The notes under the pieces were generated by a model. That model was not told where the DNA came from, made no database searches, and saw nothing but the letters and a program-made list of their open reading frames with translations. A stretch of DNA of 64,000 nucleotides from a virus: positions 62,001-126,000 of IMG/VR virus record IMGVR_UViG_3300027770_000026; one strand, given 5' to 3'. The translations under genes and the position numbers were made by a program. Numbering within the stretch: the stretch's first letter is position 1; the number at the start of each line of letters is the position of its first letter. Positions 30,898 through 40,213 of this stretch are shown one piece after another.

Positions 30898-30923
30898 AAG
30901 AAAGGGCCTTGCGACCCTTTCTT
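30898..30923 (-). terminator. Rho-independent terminator
   Basis: Same 26-base sequence as 30398-30423, here ending the paralogue B transcript. Confidence 0.85.
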
Positions 30924-30944
30924 TATCAAAATAATACTATTGTA

Positions 30945-31283
30945 TTACTTGGTCAGTGTTGTAGTTGCTACTGTAGCTGAGTTGTTTGCCTCTGTTGCAG
31001 CAACTGCGGTCTGCAATGCTGTAATTGATGTTGCGTCAACTGGACCACCGCTTACACCAAACATCTGCTGTGAACCAGTGTCGTACAATGGGCCAATTGC
31101 TTCAATTGTGTAGCCCATGTTGTCAAACACGCGAAGAACCTGCTGCTGAATACCTGTTACACCAGCTGGTGTTGCACCACTTACGTCGTCGATGTAGTCA
31201 ACAATCAAGAATGTAATATCGCGACCAACTAGCTCAACGCCTGTTGTTGTTGCTGATGGGTTTGCCTTTGAAATACCTGCCAT
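30945..31283 (-). CDS. Putative abundant virion protein (paralogue B)
   Basis: 112 residues starting MAGISKANPSATTTGVELVG. Paralogue of 30445-30837 by its N-terminal block. Beta-rich with a Thr/Ala-rich tail. It has TATAAATA about 45 bases upstream and TAGGAGA before the ATG. Confidence 0.65.
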   Translation of the reverse strand: MAGISKANPSATTTGVELVGRDITFLIVDYIDDVSGATPAGVTGIQQQVLRVFDNMGYTIEAIGPLYDTGSQQMFGVSGGPVDATSITALQTAVAATEANNSATVATTTLTK

Positions 31284-31328
31284 AAAATTAATCTCCTATA
31301 TATTTGCTTGCTGCTGCAAGCTGTAATG

Positions 31329-31336
31329 TATTTATA
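31329..31336 (-). promoter_or_regulatory. Late promoter TATAAATA
   Basis: Perfect consensus on the minus strand upstream of paralogue B. Confidence 0.65.
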
Positions 31337-31354
31337 CTCTAAAGGAAAAATGGG

Positions 31355-31993
31355 CTACTTTCCCAGTCTTTTCCCTATCTGATAACCAATTGTTGCCACT
31401 GCACCCACCGTAAGTGCCCACATCAGCAAGCTCTTGCCCATGCTAGTATGGGCTTTTGTGGAGCCAATGTCCAACATGTCGCTTTTTCCGCCAAACGGCC
31501 CGTAGTACCGCGCCATGTCTGCTAGTAATTCTTCACGCTGATGCACAGATAAGTGTTCAAAATCGCCCACGCGACGACGAACACCCGTTAGCATGGAACT
31601 GGATATGTCAAAACTGCGTTGTGCATCCATGGTAAACTTAGCATAGTCTGAATTCTTTGCTCTTCCCACACTAGCATCACGTAGAATTTTCATTAACAAG
31701 GGTATATTGATAACGCCGTGTCTGATGCCTAGCTTGGTGCGATGCTCGGGACTGTTTAATGCTGTGGCTGCGTTGTACAAGTCAGTACCAAACATACGCC
31801 AACGCATGAACATGCCGCTGTCTAGAGAATTCTTTGCATACTTTTGTGCGGCTTTTTCGTTTTGAAACAGTACTACTGCACCAAGTTCTAGAAACAACAA
31901 ACGCATAACACTGTCAGGTCCAACTTTGCTTAGTTGTCCCACGCGGCTTAGTGCCCGTCCTTCGTCTAGTTGTTGTATGAATTCTAATTGCAT
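31355..31993 (-). CDS. Hypothetical protein with C-terminal membrane helix
   Basis: 212 residues. N-terminus MQLEFIQQLDEG is a loose variant of the capsid-targeting pattern. Mostly helical, Arg-rich, ending in a hydrophobic helix (LLMWALTVGAVATIGYQIG) and a basic tail. TAAATA ends five bases before the ATG. A membrane-active ejected protein is possible; inference. Confidence 0.65.
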   Translation of the reverse strand: MQLEFIQQLDEGRALSRVGQLSKVGPDSVMRLLFLELGAVVLFQNEKAAQKYAKNSLDSGMFMRWRMFGTDLYNAATALNSPEHRTKLGIRHGVINIPLLMKILRDASVGRAKNSDYAKFTMDAQRSFDISSSMLTGVRRRVGDFEHLSVHQREELLADMARYYGPFGGKSDMLDIGSTKAHTSMGKSLLMWALTVGAVATIGYQIGKRLGK

Positions 31994-31998
31994 GTGAG

Positions 31999-32004
31999 TA
32001 TTTA
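31999..32004 (-). promoter_or_regulatory. Late promoter element TAAATA
   Basis: CGCTAAATAC on the minus strand, five bases before ATG 31993 (leaderless class). Confidence 0.6.
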
Positions 32005-32448
32005 GCGTTCGTCAGCTTGTTGCATGAGTTCAACGCTGTCGTCGTCTTGCAGCAGTTCACGAAAGCCTGGATGCATGGGCTTAGGCCAATGTCCGTAGCT
32101 GATCCATTTGAATTCAGAATTTTCCCAGTTCAGCTTTGGTTCAAACTCTTCGAGAACAATTCCCAAGTAATTAAAATATACACTTTCATCTGAGATGTTT
32201 ACTAGCATGGGCATGAGATTGATTTCACCAAAATAGCCTGCTTCTTCACCTACTTCACGAAGCACTGTGGTCTCAGGTGATTCACCTGCTTCCATCTTGC
32301 CACCCCATGTGCTCCAATGATTGGGATAACTTATTTCTCTATTACTACGACGTGCAACACAGAACCTACGTGTCTCGGGGCAGAAGAATATACAGCCTGC
32401 AGCACGACGCTTCGTTTCGTTGGTAGGATGGAACTCATTTATTTTCAT
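32002..32448 (-). CDS. Nudix hydrolase
   Basis: 148 residues. Complete Nudix box from G50: GKMEAGESPE then REVGEEAG (G-x5-E-x7-REV-x-EE-x-G). Nudix enzymes hydrolyse nucleoside diphosphates linked to another moiety (NTPs, ADP-ribose, NAD, RNA caps). The N-terminus MKINEF and TNE resembles the targeting sequence, so it may be head-packaged. Start overlaps the nucleotidyltransferase stop. Confidence 0.92.
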   Translation of the reverse strand: MKINEFHPTNETKRRAAGCIFFCPETRRFCVARRSNREISYPNHWSTWGGKMEAGESPETTVLREVGEEAGYFGEINLMPMLVNISDESVYFNYLGIVLEEFEPKLNWENSEFKWISYGHWPKPMHPGFRELLQDDDSVELMQQADER

Positions 32449-33536
32449 TAATAGTTATTCCATACTGATCGAACTTTTTCCAATCCTAAACGAATCTTTT
32501 CTTTGTCGCGATCAGCTTTGGCTTGTGCTTCTGGTGTTGCCGCCTTGGCTCGCTTGCTGGATTCTATATCTCGATTGGCCTTGTCTTCGTATGTGGTCCA
32601 AAATGCATCGCGGAATGCATCGGCGTTGGGGAATGCTTCTAAGTGTCCTTTGCCGTACATGTTGTTTGCAGTAAAGCTACGTGCAAGTCCATGCACGCCT
32701 GCAACCAGGTCACTTATGCGTGAATGCGATGGGTCCATGTGTACCTGTGGATTGACCCCAGGGTGCTGCGTTAGTAGTACGTCTATCTTAGCAGGACCCT
32801 GCTTATCCTGTACCTTATACTCGTGATCAAAAATATCACGGATAAAAGTATCCGGCTCATCTGATAGTGTGTATAAGGTTACATCCTTACGGGTAGTAAA
32901 TGGCACACGCTTGCCGTCTCTTGCTTTGTATTGTACGCCCGCATGTTGTATGCTGAAGCCCAGCAGCTCGCCTAGTACGGAGAACATGTTGCCATGTAGC
33001 AATCCTTTTAGTCCACGCTCGGGTGTGACTCTTGCTTTACCCCAACGCGCATTAGCGTGAGGCATGAGGTCTACTTGTGCGTACATGCTGCCGTTGGTTG
33101 CATCACTGATGTCTAGTATCAAGTGACCACGGAACTGATTTGTACCTTCTTCATTCCTCTTTAGTGTATCTTCGTGTACGTAAGGCGGCTTGGTAGTTTC
33201 GATAAACTCCAACCACTTTGCATACCAATAATTCTGTAGTTGTGTGTATGCTAGTCCTGCGTATAGATCCAACTTGGGAACTTCAATCTGCAGATCCACA
33301 TCACCATATTCTGTATCGGGTTTTTCTTTGAGGTCTTGCCGCCAATGGCTGCTACTACCTGTTGGAGATCCTACACGTATTTCGTGCCAACCTTTATCGT
33401 TGGCGTATGTATTAAAGTCTTGTACAAACTTTTCTACTATTTTAATAATCTTGGGTACTATAGCAGGTGTGAGTCGTGTGCCCTGTGTTACGACACTGTC
33501 CCATCCACCTTCACGTAGTATTTCGCGTATGCGCAT
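32448..33536 (-). CDS. Polymerase-beta-type nucleotidyltransferase
   Basis: 362 residues. N-terminus MRIREILRE|GG is a strong targeting/cleavage-like motif. The NTase core has VGSPTGSSSHWR and YGDVDLQIEVP (GS...DxD) and a later AQVDLM that could be the third Asp. A Lys/Arg/Ala-rich C-terminus follows. It may transfer a nucleotide to RNA, protein or a small molecule. Coupled to the Nudix gene, a possibly related chemistry. Confidence 0.75.
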   Translation of the reverse strand: MRIREILREGGWDSVVTQGTRLTPAIVPKIIKIVEKFVQDFNTYANDKGWHEIRVGSPTGSSSHWRQDLKEKPDTEYGDVDLQIEVPKLDLYAGLAYTQLQNYWYAKWLEFIETTKPPYVHEDTLKRNEEGTNQFRGHLILDISDATNGSMYAQVDLMPHANARWGKARVTPERGLKGLLHGNMFSVLGELLGFSIQHAGVQYKARDGKRVPFTTRKDVTLYTLSDEPDTFIRDIFDHEYKVQDKQGPAKIDVLLTQHPGVNPQVHMDPSHSRISDLVAGVHGLARSFTANNMYGKGHLEAFPNADAFRDAFWTTYEDKANRDIESSKRAKAATPEAQAKADRDKEKIRLGLEKVRSVWNNY

Positions 33537-33552
33537 TATTATTCTCTAAAAA

Positions 33553-33576
33553 ACAGTGGGCGTTACCGCCCACTGT
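33553..33576 (-). terminator. Rho-independent terminator
   Basis: Perfect 10-bp stem ACAGTGGGCG/CGCCCACTGT with a 4-base loop, then TTTTTTAG on the minus strand, just past the 33594-34757 gene. Confidence 0.88.
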
Positions 33577-33593
33577 ATATAGCTCAATTGCTA

Positions 33594-34757
33594 TTAGGCG
33601 TTCTCGACTTGTACGCTGGTGTTGAGTACAGCAGCAGTTAATTTCCAAGGAACTGTAACTCCGCTTGCAAACTCATATGCTGCACCATTAATAGCCTTGC
33701 GTGTCAATAGCGCACGGTGAGCTGTTAGTTTGGTTACATAATATTCGTTTGTGTCGCTGTCAACTGCAACAATAGTTGCTTCACCAGCAGCCGGACCTGC
33801 AGCTACTAGCTTGACTTGGCTTTGGCCTTGTGCAGTGTCTACTAGATAACGACGGCTTGCTTCCTGCTTGATGATATCACCAGCTACTGCTGAACTTCCG
33901 CCAACGACCCATGCAGTGATCTTGATAGCATTTGCCTTAGTTGAAGTTAGTGTGATAGTCTGTAGTGTTACGCTTTGTGTAACGCTTGAACTTGGAGCAG
34001 TATAATAACCTGCACCAGCAGTTGTGATCACTACTGACTTAGCACGATATGTTGGCGTAATTGTTAGACCAGCACCGTATGTATCACATACAGCAGCTTG
34101 TGCACCTGTTACTAGTGCTTCAAATTCGCCACGGTTAACTGGGGTCAGTGCCGTGACTGTGCCGTATGTTACACCGCGTGTGAATGTTGCACCTGTTACA
34201 GTTGAACCACCAATTGCTAGTGGACTGGTTGCAGCTACTGCATCAGCATAGGTAGCATACAGTGTTGCAGCAGTTGCTGTTGTTGGTGCTCCAACGTAGT
34301 AAATCTGTCCGCCAGCAATAGTTGTACCACCAATGGTCAAGTTACCAGTAACTGTTCCAGTAATGTGAATACTGGTACCAGAAATCATTGCAGTTGTAGT
34401 GGTGGTGAAGCTGATCTGAGTGTTAGCAGAGTTAGCTATGCTTGATAGTGCGCTGGATGTTACAGTTGCAGTGTATGTTGATGTTGTTGTACCACCAACA
34501 AAACTGATTGCACCTGCTGTAATAGGATAAGCACGAGTCTGTGTGCCACCAATCGCAACACTTAACACTTCTGATGTGATAGTACCTAGTGCTAGTACAC
34601 CACCTGACGCTACTGGAACGTCAGGGTTACCAAATGTGATCAACGGACGAGTGGTGTATGAACCTGCAGCATTAACTGCTGCGCTTGCTACACCTTCACC
34701 ACCTACTGGTGGGCTGTTTGTATTACCAAAATATTTCTTATGAATCGGGCGTCCCAT
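33594..34757 (-). CDS. Putative virion protein, Thr/Gly-rich beta repeat
   Basis: 387 residues beginning MGRPIHKKYFGNTNSPPVGG. The bulk is low-charge beta-rich repeats full of Thr, Ala, Gly and Val, like decoration or fibre proteins. It has a TAAATA promoter and its own terminator, implying high late expression. The MGRP..KKYFG start is one I recall from T4-like virion proteins. Confidence 0.7.
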   Translation of the reverse strand: MGRPIHKKYFGNTNSPPVGGEGVASAAVNAAGSYTTRPLITFGNPDVPVASGGVLALGTITSEVLSVAIGGTQTRAYPITAGAISFVGGTTTSTYTATVTSSALSSIANSANTQISFTTTTTAMISGTSIHITGTVTGNLTIGGTTIAGGQIYYVGAPTTATAATLYATYADAVAATSPLAIGGSTVTGATFTRGVTYGTVTALTPVNRGEFEALVTGAQAAVCDTYGAGLTITPTYRAKSVVITTAGAGYYTAPSSSVTQSVTLQTITLTSTKANAIKITAWVVGGSSAVAGDIIKQEASRRYLVDTAQGQSQVKLVAAGPAAGEATIVAVDSDTNEYYVTKLTAHRALLTRKAINGAAYEFASGVTVPWKLTAAVLNTSVQVENA

Positions 34758-34839
34758 TTTGTTTCTCCTTAAGTGAGTTAAAGTCGTTCTAGGACTTACG
34801 CGGTGGGGACCGCATAACTCTGTTATTGAACAGACAATG

Positions 34840-34845
34840 TATTTA
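34840..34845 (-). promoter_or_regulatory. Late promoter element TAAATA
   Basis: GCTAAATACA on the minus strand, about 82 bases before ATG 34757. The leader contains a GCGGT-CCCC-ACCGC hairpin. Confidence 0.5.
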
Positions 34846-34847
34846 GC

Positions 34848-35849
34848 TTATTTTGCGGAGAAGTGTACTTTGGGCATTGCGTCACGATCGCTACCCCAAA
34901 TCTGTGGAGAAGATACACGCATCTTGTCCATTACGTCTGCAATGTCAGTGAAGTACAGGGAAGTTTGGCTAGGATAGTCTAGCATGAGAATGCCAGAGAA
35001 TCCACTGGTTGCTACGTAATTATAAAAGCTGGACATACCATATCCGCGACGTATACCTTCGAGGTCACCGCGAACTAGTGCGGCATGCAGTTCTGTTGTC
35101 TTATCCGTAAAGCGGAACATGTTCTTGACCACGCTATCAGCTACAGACTTGCGTTGGGGTGCGGTCAGAGTAGGGAAATAGTTTTGCACATAGTCTATCG
35201 CAGTAAGTGATTGCTTGCCCGACAGATCAATGCCAACACTGGTCAGTGTCTGCTCCACGGCCTGTGGCTGAAACTTGGATTTAGCGGGGTCGTACAATCG
35301 ACCAGCATTGACCACACGCGACTTTATTTCAACTGCTTGCTTGCCTACCTGTATGTCGCCGCCGCCTTCGCTGCTGCCTGACCATTTGATATGTGGATTG
35401 AGCAATGCAAATGCTCGCTCGCCAGGACCAATTCCAGCACTTCTGAGCGCACTGTGACTGCTCAGTGAATTAAACAGTGCAACCGACATTGGGCCACCCA
35501 TCATCCAACTGCTAAAAGATTGAATCTGGTTTGTGGCAAGTAGTTCCGATGCATCAACATAGCCCGACGAGCCATAGCTCTTGAGCATGGCTTCTTTGGA
35601 TTCAAAACTGCCCGGTAGTCGTTCCACAATGTCAGTAAATACCGACAGGTGTTCCTTGACCATACCGTTGGCCAATGATATGTTTTCGCAAAGATGTTCG
35701 ATGTGCTTGCGATTAAGAATGGTGTAAACCTGGTTGAGCATTTCCACATCTTCGGATGCATTTACTAGCTTGTTGATTTCCAAACGGATGTCCACTGACA
35801 TCTTGTCAGTATCCTCGATCAGAAACGTATCAAAATCCAAACACTTCAT
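34848..35849 (-). CDS. Putative PD-(D/E)XK nuclease, virion region
   Basis: 333 residues from ATG 35849, with GGAG seven bases upstream and an ATGA overlap with the GH19-like gene. The segment SSEGGGDIQVGKQAVEIKS has the E...D...ExK arrangement of PD-(D/E)XK nucleases. The N-terminus MKCLDFDTFLIED could be a targeting variant. A head-packaged nuclease that attacks host DNA is a possible role; not shown. Confidence 0.6.
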   Translation of the reverse strand: MKCLDFDTFLIEDTDKMSVDIRLEINKLVNASEDVEMLNQVYTILNRKHIEHLCENISLANGMVKEHLSVFTDIVERLPGSFESKEAMLKSYGSSGYVDASELLATNQIQSFSSWMMGGPMSVALFNSLSSHSALRSAGIGPGERAFALLNPHIKWSGSSEGGGDIQVGKQAVEIKSRVVNAGRLYDPAKSKFQPQAVEQTLTSVGIDLSGKQSLTAIDYVQNYFPTLTAPQRKSVADSVVKNMFRFTDKTTELHAALVRGDLEGIRRGYGMSSFYNYVATSGFSGILMLDYPSQTSLYFTDIADVMDKMRVSSPQIWGSDRDAMPKVHFSAK

Positions 35850-36331
35850 TTTGTACTCCAGACCCATGCAGCACTACGTGCGGCACCAATGGGTGTTTCT
35901 AAGTATGTAGGTATTTTCAGCAGGTCAATGCCCAATGCTTTGCTACACTTAAAGTAGTTATCTTTTCCAACGATTTTTATAAATCCCCGTCCACGATAGT
36001 CCCATCCATCGGGTCGAGGTTCGTTTCCATTGCCATATTTACCACTGTAAACCCGTATGGCAATCTTGTCCTGTTTGTGTTCGTATAGGCTTGCTAGTGT
36101 ATAGTCAGGAAACTGTTTGGGAAAGTGTTTTTGCAAATCTGCAGCAGAATATTTGAAAGTTTCCGTCAATTTAGTTAAATTATCGCTGGCTTTCACAATG
36201 TCAACGATAAAATTGGGGCTATCTATCCTAAATTCTGCCATTGCGTCTAGTATAGCAGGCAGATATTTGTTGGCTAACACAGGTTTGACATTTGGAAACT
36301 GTTCCAAAAATTGTTCTATGGTAATGTGCAT
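35846..36331 (-). CDS. GH19-like lysozyme fold, catalytic Glu missing
   Basis: 161 residues. YRGRGFIKIVGKDNY is the GH19 substrate-binding motif, and FKYSAADLQKHFP matches the family. Aligning from YSA backwards, the first catalytic Glu (HES in active enzymes) falls on A48 (KAS), while the second Glu (TETFKYS) remains. It is probably inactive or altered, perhaps a structural or binding relic. An intact paralogue lies at 49134-50090. TAAATA ends four bases before the ATG. Confidence 0.75.
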   Translation of the reverse strand: MHITIEQFLEQFPNVKPVLANKYLPAILDAMAEFRIDSPNFIVDIVKASDNLTKLTETFKYSAADLQKHFPKQFPDYTLASLYEHKQDKIAIRVYSGKYGNGNEPRPDGWDYRGRGFIKIVGKDNYFKCSKALGIDLLKIPTYLETPIGAARSAAWVWSTK

Positions 36332-36335
36332 GTTG

Positions 36336-36341
36336 TATTTA
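36336..36341 (-). promoter_or_regulatory. Late promoter element TAAATA
   Basis: GGATTAAATAC on the minus strand, four bases before ATG 36331 (leaderless class); overlaps the end of the gene upstream. Confidence 0.5.
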
Positions 36342-37037
36342 ATCCAAACTTAGCTGTTGGATTAAAGAATGGTTAATGAATTCACTTAGCTTGTCAAGAT
36401 ATCCCTGATTGCGTAATACCTTAAAGGTCAGGTTCTCTACACCATACTGACCATTCTTTGCAAGGCCTGCTTTGCGCATGTTGTTGATCTTGTCTTTAAT
36501 CTCACGCGCCTCGTCAACATCACCGTGTTCAATCGTTTGATCAACCTGACTCATGTAGCTTTTAACACGGGCACTCACATTGCGATCATTTACTGCTGGT
36601 TGTTCCTTGCGTGGCTTCTCTATCCATTTGTCGCGTAATACTGAATAGCAGCCATTGGTAACATTAACTTGATCGATGTCTTGTGCATATAATTCTACTG
36701 GATGTCCGTGAATTTCAACGGGCATATTAAAATTCCACAAACGCTTTTTAGCGTCAAACAATTGTTCTACCAGTTCAGGATCGCAAGTTAGTTTCTTCTT
36801 GTCAACGATTAGGTGTAAGTCAAAGTCACTGTAGTCTGTATAGTTGTAACTGGCCAGACTGCCCGTTAGCTGTACGTCAACTAGGGGTAGCGGATCTATT
36901 TTAAGACTACGTGCGAATTGAAGTGCAGTTTGCAATAAATGCACCTGCACTTCTTTATCTAGCTTGCCCTGATTCCAAACTTTAGGATTAAGCTTGTCAT
37001 GGAATTGAACATTCTTATCAACGTAGCTCTGTTCCAT
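36339..37037 (-). CDS. Nucleotidyltransferase-fold protein
   Basis: 232 residues. VQLTGSLASYNYTDYSDFDLH (residues about 56-76) gives the GS...DxD signature, and PVELYAQD offers the third acidic residue. The C-terminal half is helical and charged. It is a family I recall from T4-like phages; the transferred nucleotide and target are unknown. Start overlaps the upstream stop as TAATG. Confidence 0.75.
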   Translation of the reverse strand: MEQSYVDKNVQFHDKLNPKVWNQGKLDKEVQVHLLQTALQFARSLKIDPLPLVDVQLTGSLASYNYTDYSDFDLHLIVDKKKLTCDPELVEQLFDAKKRLWNFNMPVEIHGHPVELYAQDIDQVNVTNGCYSVLRDKWIEKPRKEQPAVNDRNVSARVKSYMSQVDQTIEHGDVDEAREIKDKINNMRKAGLAKNGQYGVENLTFKVLRNQGYLDKLSEFINHSLIQQLSLD

Positions 37038-37903
37038 TACACTGGATACTTACACTTGCCCTTGGTTTCTTCGGGTGGTAGGTACTTGCCGTAATACTTG
37101 ACAATGAGACAGTTGAGGAAGTCTGTGTATTCGGGAATCTTGCTCAACAGCGCGATATCCGCTTGGTTAATTGCCGAGTCTCGCTCGTCCATGAACTGAC
37201 CTGATTCGTAGTGTAGCTGCCACTTTCTCAGCTTACCGCCTGCCTTGGCCATGATAATGTACAGTGGACCTTGGCTGTGATAGTGGGTAAATCTATTGTT
37301 GGTGTCGCCTGCGGTACACCAGCGTGTGCCCGAGCCAATTCTGCAAGCAGCTTCCTCAGTTTGTGGAATGTAGACCTTGAAGTTAGGAGTGTCAATTACC
37401 TTGTTTGCACCCTGCATTTCCTGACGTGCAACTTCCTTGCCGGATACGTCTTCTGCACCGCCTGACAGGTCGGCTAGGTCGTAGAGATCGTTTAGGCTCT
37501 TTAGCTGTAGTAGGTCAGCAACACCATTGGGATACTTGGCTAACAGTTCTTCATTGCCTGGCTCTTTGAGCTTGGTCAGAATGGTACGCTGCGACTTCTT
37601 GAACTTGTCAATGTCTGTCTTAACTTGGTTGAGGTCTTCCATCTTGAACTGACCAGCAATGTACATGTTAGCAATGAACTGTAGATTCTTGCCCTGTGGA
37701 TCAGGGTCTGCTTTCTTAAGTGCTGCTACTATGTCCCTGGAGTCTGGTTGTTTTCCTGCTGGTGTAGGATATGAATTGTCCTTTTGCGCCGCAGCTTCTA
37801 GCTTGGCCTTGAGGTTAGTGGCAATATAATCTGCACGGTCTTCCAATAGCATGGAAGCCCAGTTGCCACGTGATTCTACAATTCGTATTTCTCTAATCTT
37901 CAT
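37037..37903 (-). CDS. RWCTA-motif phage protein (paralogue 1)
   Basis: 288 residues. N-terminus MKIREIRIVES fits the targeting pattern. The C-terminal domain has FKVYIPQTEEAACRIGSGTR then WCTA, GPLYIIM, KWQLHYESGQFMDERD. The same blocks occur in 46979-48124. Cys, His and Asp in conserved blocks hint at an enzyme, but the activity is not known to me. GGAG precedes the ATG after a TAAATA promoter. Confidence 0.65.
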   Translation of the reverse strand: MKIREIRIVESRGNWASMLLEDRADYIATNLKAKLEAAAQKDNSYPTPAGKQPDSRDIVAALKKADPDPQGKNLQFIANMYIAGQFKMEDLNQVKTDIDKFKKSQRTILTKLKEPGNEELLAKYPNGVADLLQLKSLNDLYDLADLSGGAEDVSGKEVARQEMQGANKVIDTPNFKVYIPQTEEAACRIGSGTRWCTAGDTNNRFTHYHSQGPLYIIMAKAGGKLRKWQLHYESGQFMDERDSAINQADIALLSKIPEYTDFLNCLIVKYYGKYLPPEETKGKCKYPV

Positions 37904-37924
37904 ACCAAATTCTCCATTATGCTT

Positions 37925-37930
37925 TATTTA
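37925..37930 (-). promoter_or_regulatory. Late promoter element TAAATA
   Basis: GAACTAAATAAAG on the minus strand, 21 bases before ATG 37903, with ATGGAGA as ribosome site. Confidence 0.55.
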
Positions 37931-37932
37931 GT

Positions 37933-39231
37933 TCAGAGGTTCTTAATATATTCTTTATACTTTGCGGGACTTTGCTTTTGTAGCAAACGGTCAAACGCTG
38001 GCCACCCGTTATTGTCACGATTGCGGCTATAATTTGCAATACTGCCTGCAGCAATTGTGCCACTTATAACAGCATTGACCATAATGGGAGCTATCACTTT
38101 TTCAAGTTGTACTAGAAAACGCTCTGAGGCATCATTATAATCTGCAGATTCTGTTAGTTCGGCTGCAAAATCTAATAGTTGCCGCGGCGAACTGTATTTT
38201 ACTATAGTGGGTATGCAGCCAGTCCATATGGAGCTGGTGCCGTGCTCGCTTACTAACGCATTTAGCGAATATACTACAAGGTCCTCAGCATCTTGTTCTT
38301 TAACTGCATGATCCAATAGCCAGGGTTCAAATGCTTTCACTCTATCCCCAATGAATCTCACATACGCTAATGCTGTTCTAGTATCGTTGAGTAGCATGAC
38401 CGCATGCTCTACAAAGGCATTACGATCAATGCCTTCTTCATCCTCGCTAGATGCTACATAGTTGTCTAGCAGTGTTTTTAGCAGTGCTTGATCACGTTCT
38501 ATTATCCCGTATATTGCTGGATTTATTTTATTATCAAAGTCAGTATATTCTAGGTAACCTGCTGCTGCTTGCGGGTCATTTAATTTCACAATATAGGGTT
38601 CAAGTTCAGGCAATCTGCTACTGGTATAATCACTTTTTTCATTGAGATATGCTATAAGCGATTGTGGAGACTTTGCAATTGCAGGTAATGCTTCCTTCCA
38701 CAACCTGTCGGTTAGTAACCGAGATTCGTAGTGGGCAATGCCCGCAGGGTCTTGCATTATGCGAGCTTGTATTTCGGATGTGGGCTTTATCATTGCAGCA
38801 TCGATATAGTACACCAGCTGCCTGACTGTTCCTGAAGCCATTATGGTGTTTAGGGCTTCAGGCCATACCATTGGTTTGTTAGTATTTTGAGCCCGTCTCC
38901 AAATGTATACCTCAATGAGTTCTGGATCGTTTACTATGAGTTTTTCAATTGACGGATCCCTCTTAGTGCCATTACTCATTCCACCATTCATAGTATATGC
39001 AAGTAATGCTTTCTGAAATACGTTTGAATCCTTTATATACAAGGGCATCCAGGCTAGTAGTTCCCCGCGGCGGGTTTTGCGATCCTCGGGGGTTTTTTCG
39101 CGATAATTGATCCGATGTAGCTTGCACTGCTTCCGCCAAACATATGACGGAATATGCTGTTCTCGCGTTTTATAACCCACTAATTTAGTGGGCGCAGTGT
39201 GAAATTTAAATAGGTCTATTGAATCAAACAT
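37933..39231 (-). CDS. YH-x2-P repeat family protein, member 7
   Basis: 432 residues, the longest of the tandem family. N-terminal block DLFKFHTAPTKLVGYK matches the shared (L/I)-(Y/F)-x-(Y/F)-H-x-x-P-x-x-L-x-G-Y motif. The rest is helical repeats with blocks such as LPELEPYIVKL. Repeats of this kind (DUF4116-like) are usually protein-binding solenoids. Last gene of the array on the minus strand. Confidence 0.7.
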   Translation of the reverse strand: MFDSIDLFKFHTAPTKLVGYKTREQHIPSYVWRKQCKLHRINYREKTPEDRKTRRGELLAWMPLYIKDSNVFQKALLAYTMNGGMSNGTKRDPSIEKLIVNDPELIEVYIWRRAQNTNKPMVWPEALNTIMASGTVRQLVYYIDAAMIKPTSEIQARIMQDPAGIAHYESRLLTDRLWKEALPAIAKSPQSLIAYLNEKSDYTSSRLPELEPYIVKLNDPQAAAGYLEYTDFDNKINPAIYGIIERDQALLKTLLDNYVASSEDEEGIDRNAFVEHAVMLLNDTRTALAYVRFIGDRVKAFEPWLLDHAVKEQDAEDLVVYSLNALVSEHGTSSIWTGCIPTIVKYSSPRQLLDFAAELTESADYNDASERFLVQLEKVIAPIMVNAVISGTIAAGSIANYSRNRDNNGWPAFDRLLQKQSPAKYKEYIKNL

Positions 39232-39234
39232 ATG

Positions 39235-39981
39235 TTATCTTCTTGCTATCTTGTTTTCTTTGTCGGCTACCCACTGTCTATGCAGCTGATCAATTTCACT
39301 TTGACTTGTGCCAGTATGACGCAGCGCATTATAGAAATATGGATACCATTCGTCAGAATTGGCTTTAACAATGGGCTCTAACTCCGGATGACGCACGCCT
39401 GTTTCCCAAGTAAAATCAATGACCAGACGTGTACTCTGTTTAATTATATCCATTAATTTACTGGGTATTTGTATATCATTTTCAAAAAGATATCCTGCAT
39501 ACTCAATTAGTATAGTATTGCGAGTATCTCTTTTATATGAGTCAGTTGTGTCCATATTCGTCAGTACGTTTTCCAATTCAGGCCAACGCTCCCCAATGGC
39601 CTCTTTGACATATTTCATTATTATTTCCGACTTGCTGATGAGCTTGAAATTTAATAGTCTGGGTTCTATTCCGGGCAATCTTTTTCCTAGTTTAGAAGCA
39701 TATCCCACAGCAAGATGTGGACTTAGTGCTAGTACTTCTTGCACATCTAGGCCAAGATCACCTGTTTCTATTGAATACCACATGGCGTCTGCTGCATCGT
39801 GCATGAATAGTGGTTTACGTTTAACTATCTGAGATCGTTCCATGGGAATTTTATCACGGAAGAATCTCACAAAGTCAGGATGTATGTCCATTACAGCCTT
39901 TGCTGCAGTTAAAGTCTCAGGATTGCTGTGGTAATTGTACAGCATAAAATCAATTTCTTGCGATGGATCCATCTCTTCCAT
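39235..39981 (-). CDS. YH-x2-P repeat family protein, member 6
   Basis: 248 residues. The motif FMLYNYHSNPETL lies at residues 12-24. Helical repeats with ERWPELENVL and VRHPELEPIV follow. The family block is less well kept after the motif (no GY). Starts five bases or less after the 76-residue gene. Confidence 0.7.
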   Translation of the reverse strand: MEEMDPSQEIDFMLYNYHSNPETLTAAKAVMDIHPDFVRFFRDKIPMERSQIVKRKPLFMHDAADAMWYSIETGDLGLDVQEVLALSPHLAVGYASKLGKRLPGIEPRLLNFKLISKSEIIMKYVKEAIGERWPELENVLTNMDTTDSYKRDTRNTILIEYAGYLFENDIQIPSKLMDIIKQSTRLVIDFTWETGVRHPELEPIVKANSDEWYPYFYNALRHTGTSQSEIDQLHRQWVADKENKIARR

Positions 39982-39982
39982 A

Positions 39983-40213
39983 TTATTTGTCCTTGTCCGC
40001 TACGGGCTTTTCGCCTGTGAGATAGGGCTTGCTAAACCACAGTTTAAACCATGCATCAGTACCGGGCTTGATATTTTTCTCGCGTTCTATTTTACGCTTC
40101 TCGGTGCCAGTCATGCTGACATTGCTGCCAGGGTATTTACTCCAGTCTACTGGCTTGGAGCTGTTAGCATAGTGATCCAACCCCGCTAGTTTACGTAGTT
40201 CATCGAGGTTCAT
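39983..40213 (-). CDS. Small conserved phage protein
   Basis: 76 residues (MNLDELRKLAGLDHYAN), with a C-terminal block GTDAWFKLWFSKPYLTGE. I recall similar small proteins in T4-like cyanophages. It splits the tandem array and overlaps the 39-residue mini-member by 14 bases. Confidence 0.65.
   Translation of the reverse strand: MNLDELRKLAGLDHYANSSKPVDWSKYPGSNVSMTGTEKRKIEREKNIKPGTDAWFKLWFSKPYLTGEKPVADKDK

Noticed and set aside
34799-34812. GCGGT/ACCGC hairpin considered as a terminator
   Set aside because: Only five pairs and no T-run on the minus strand.
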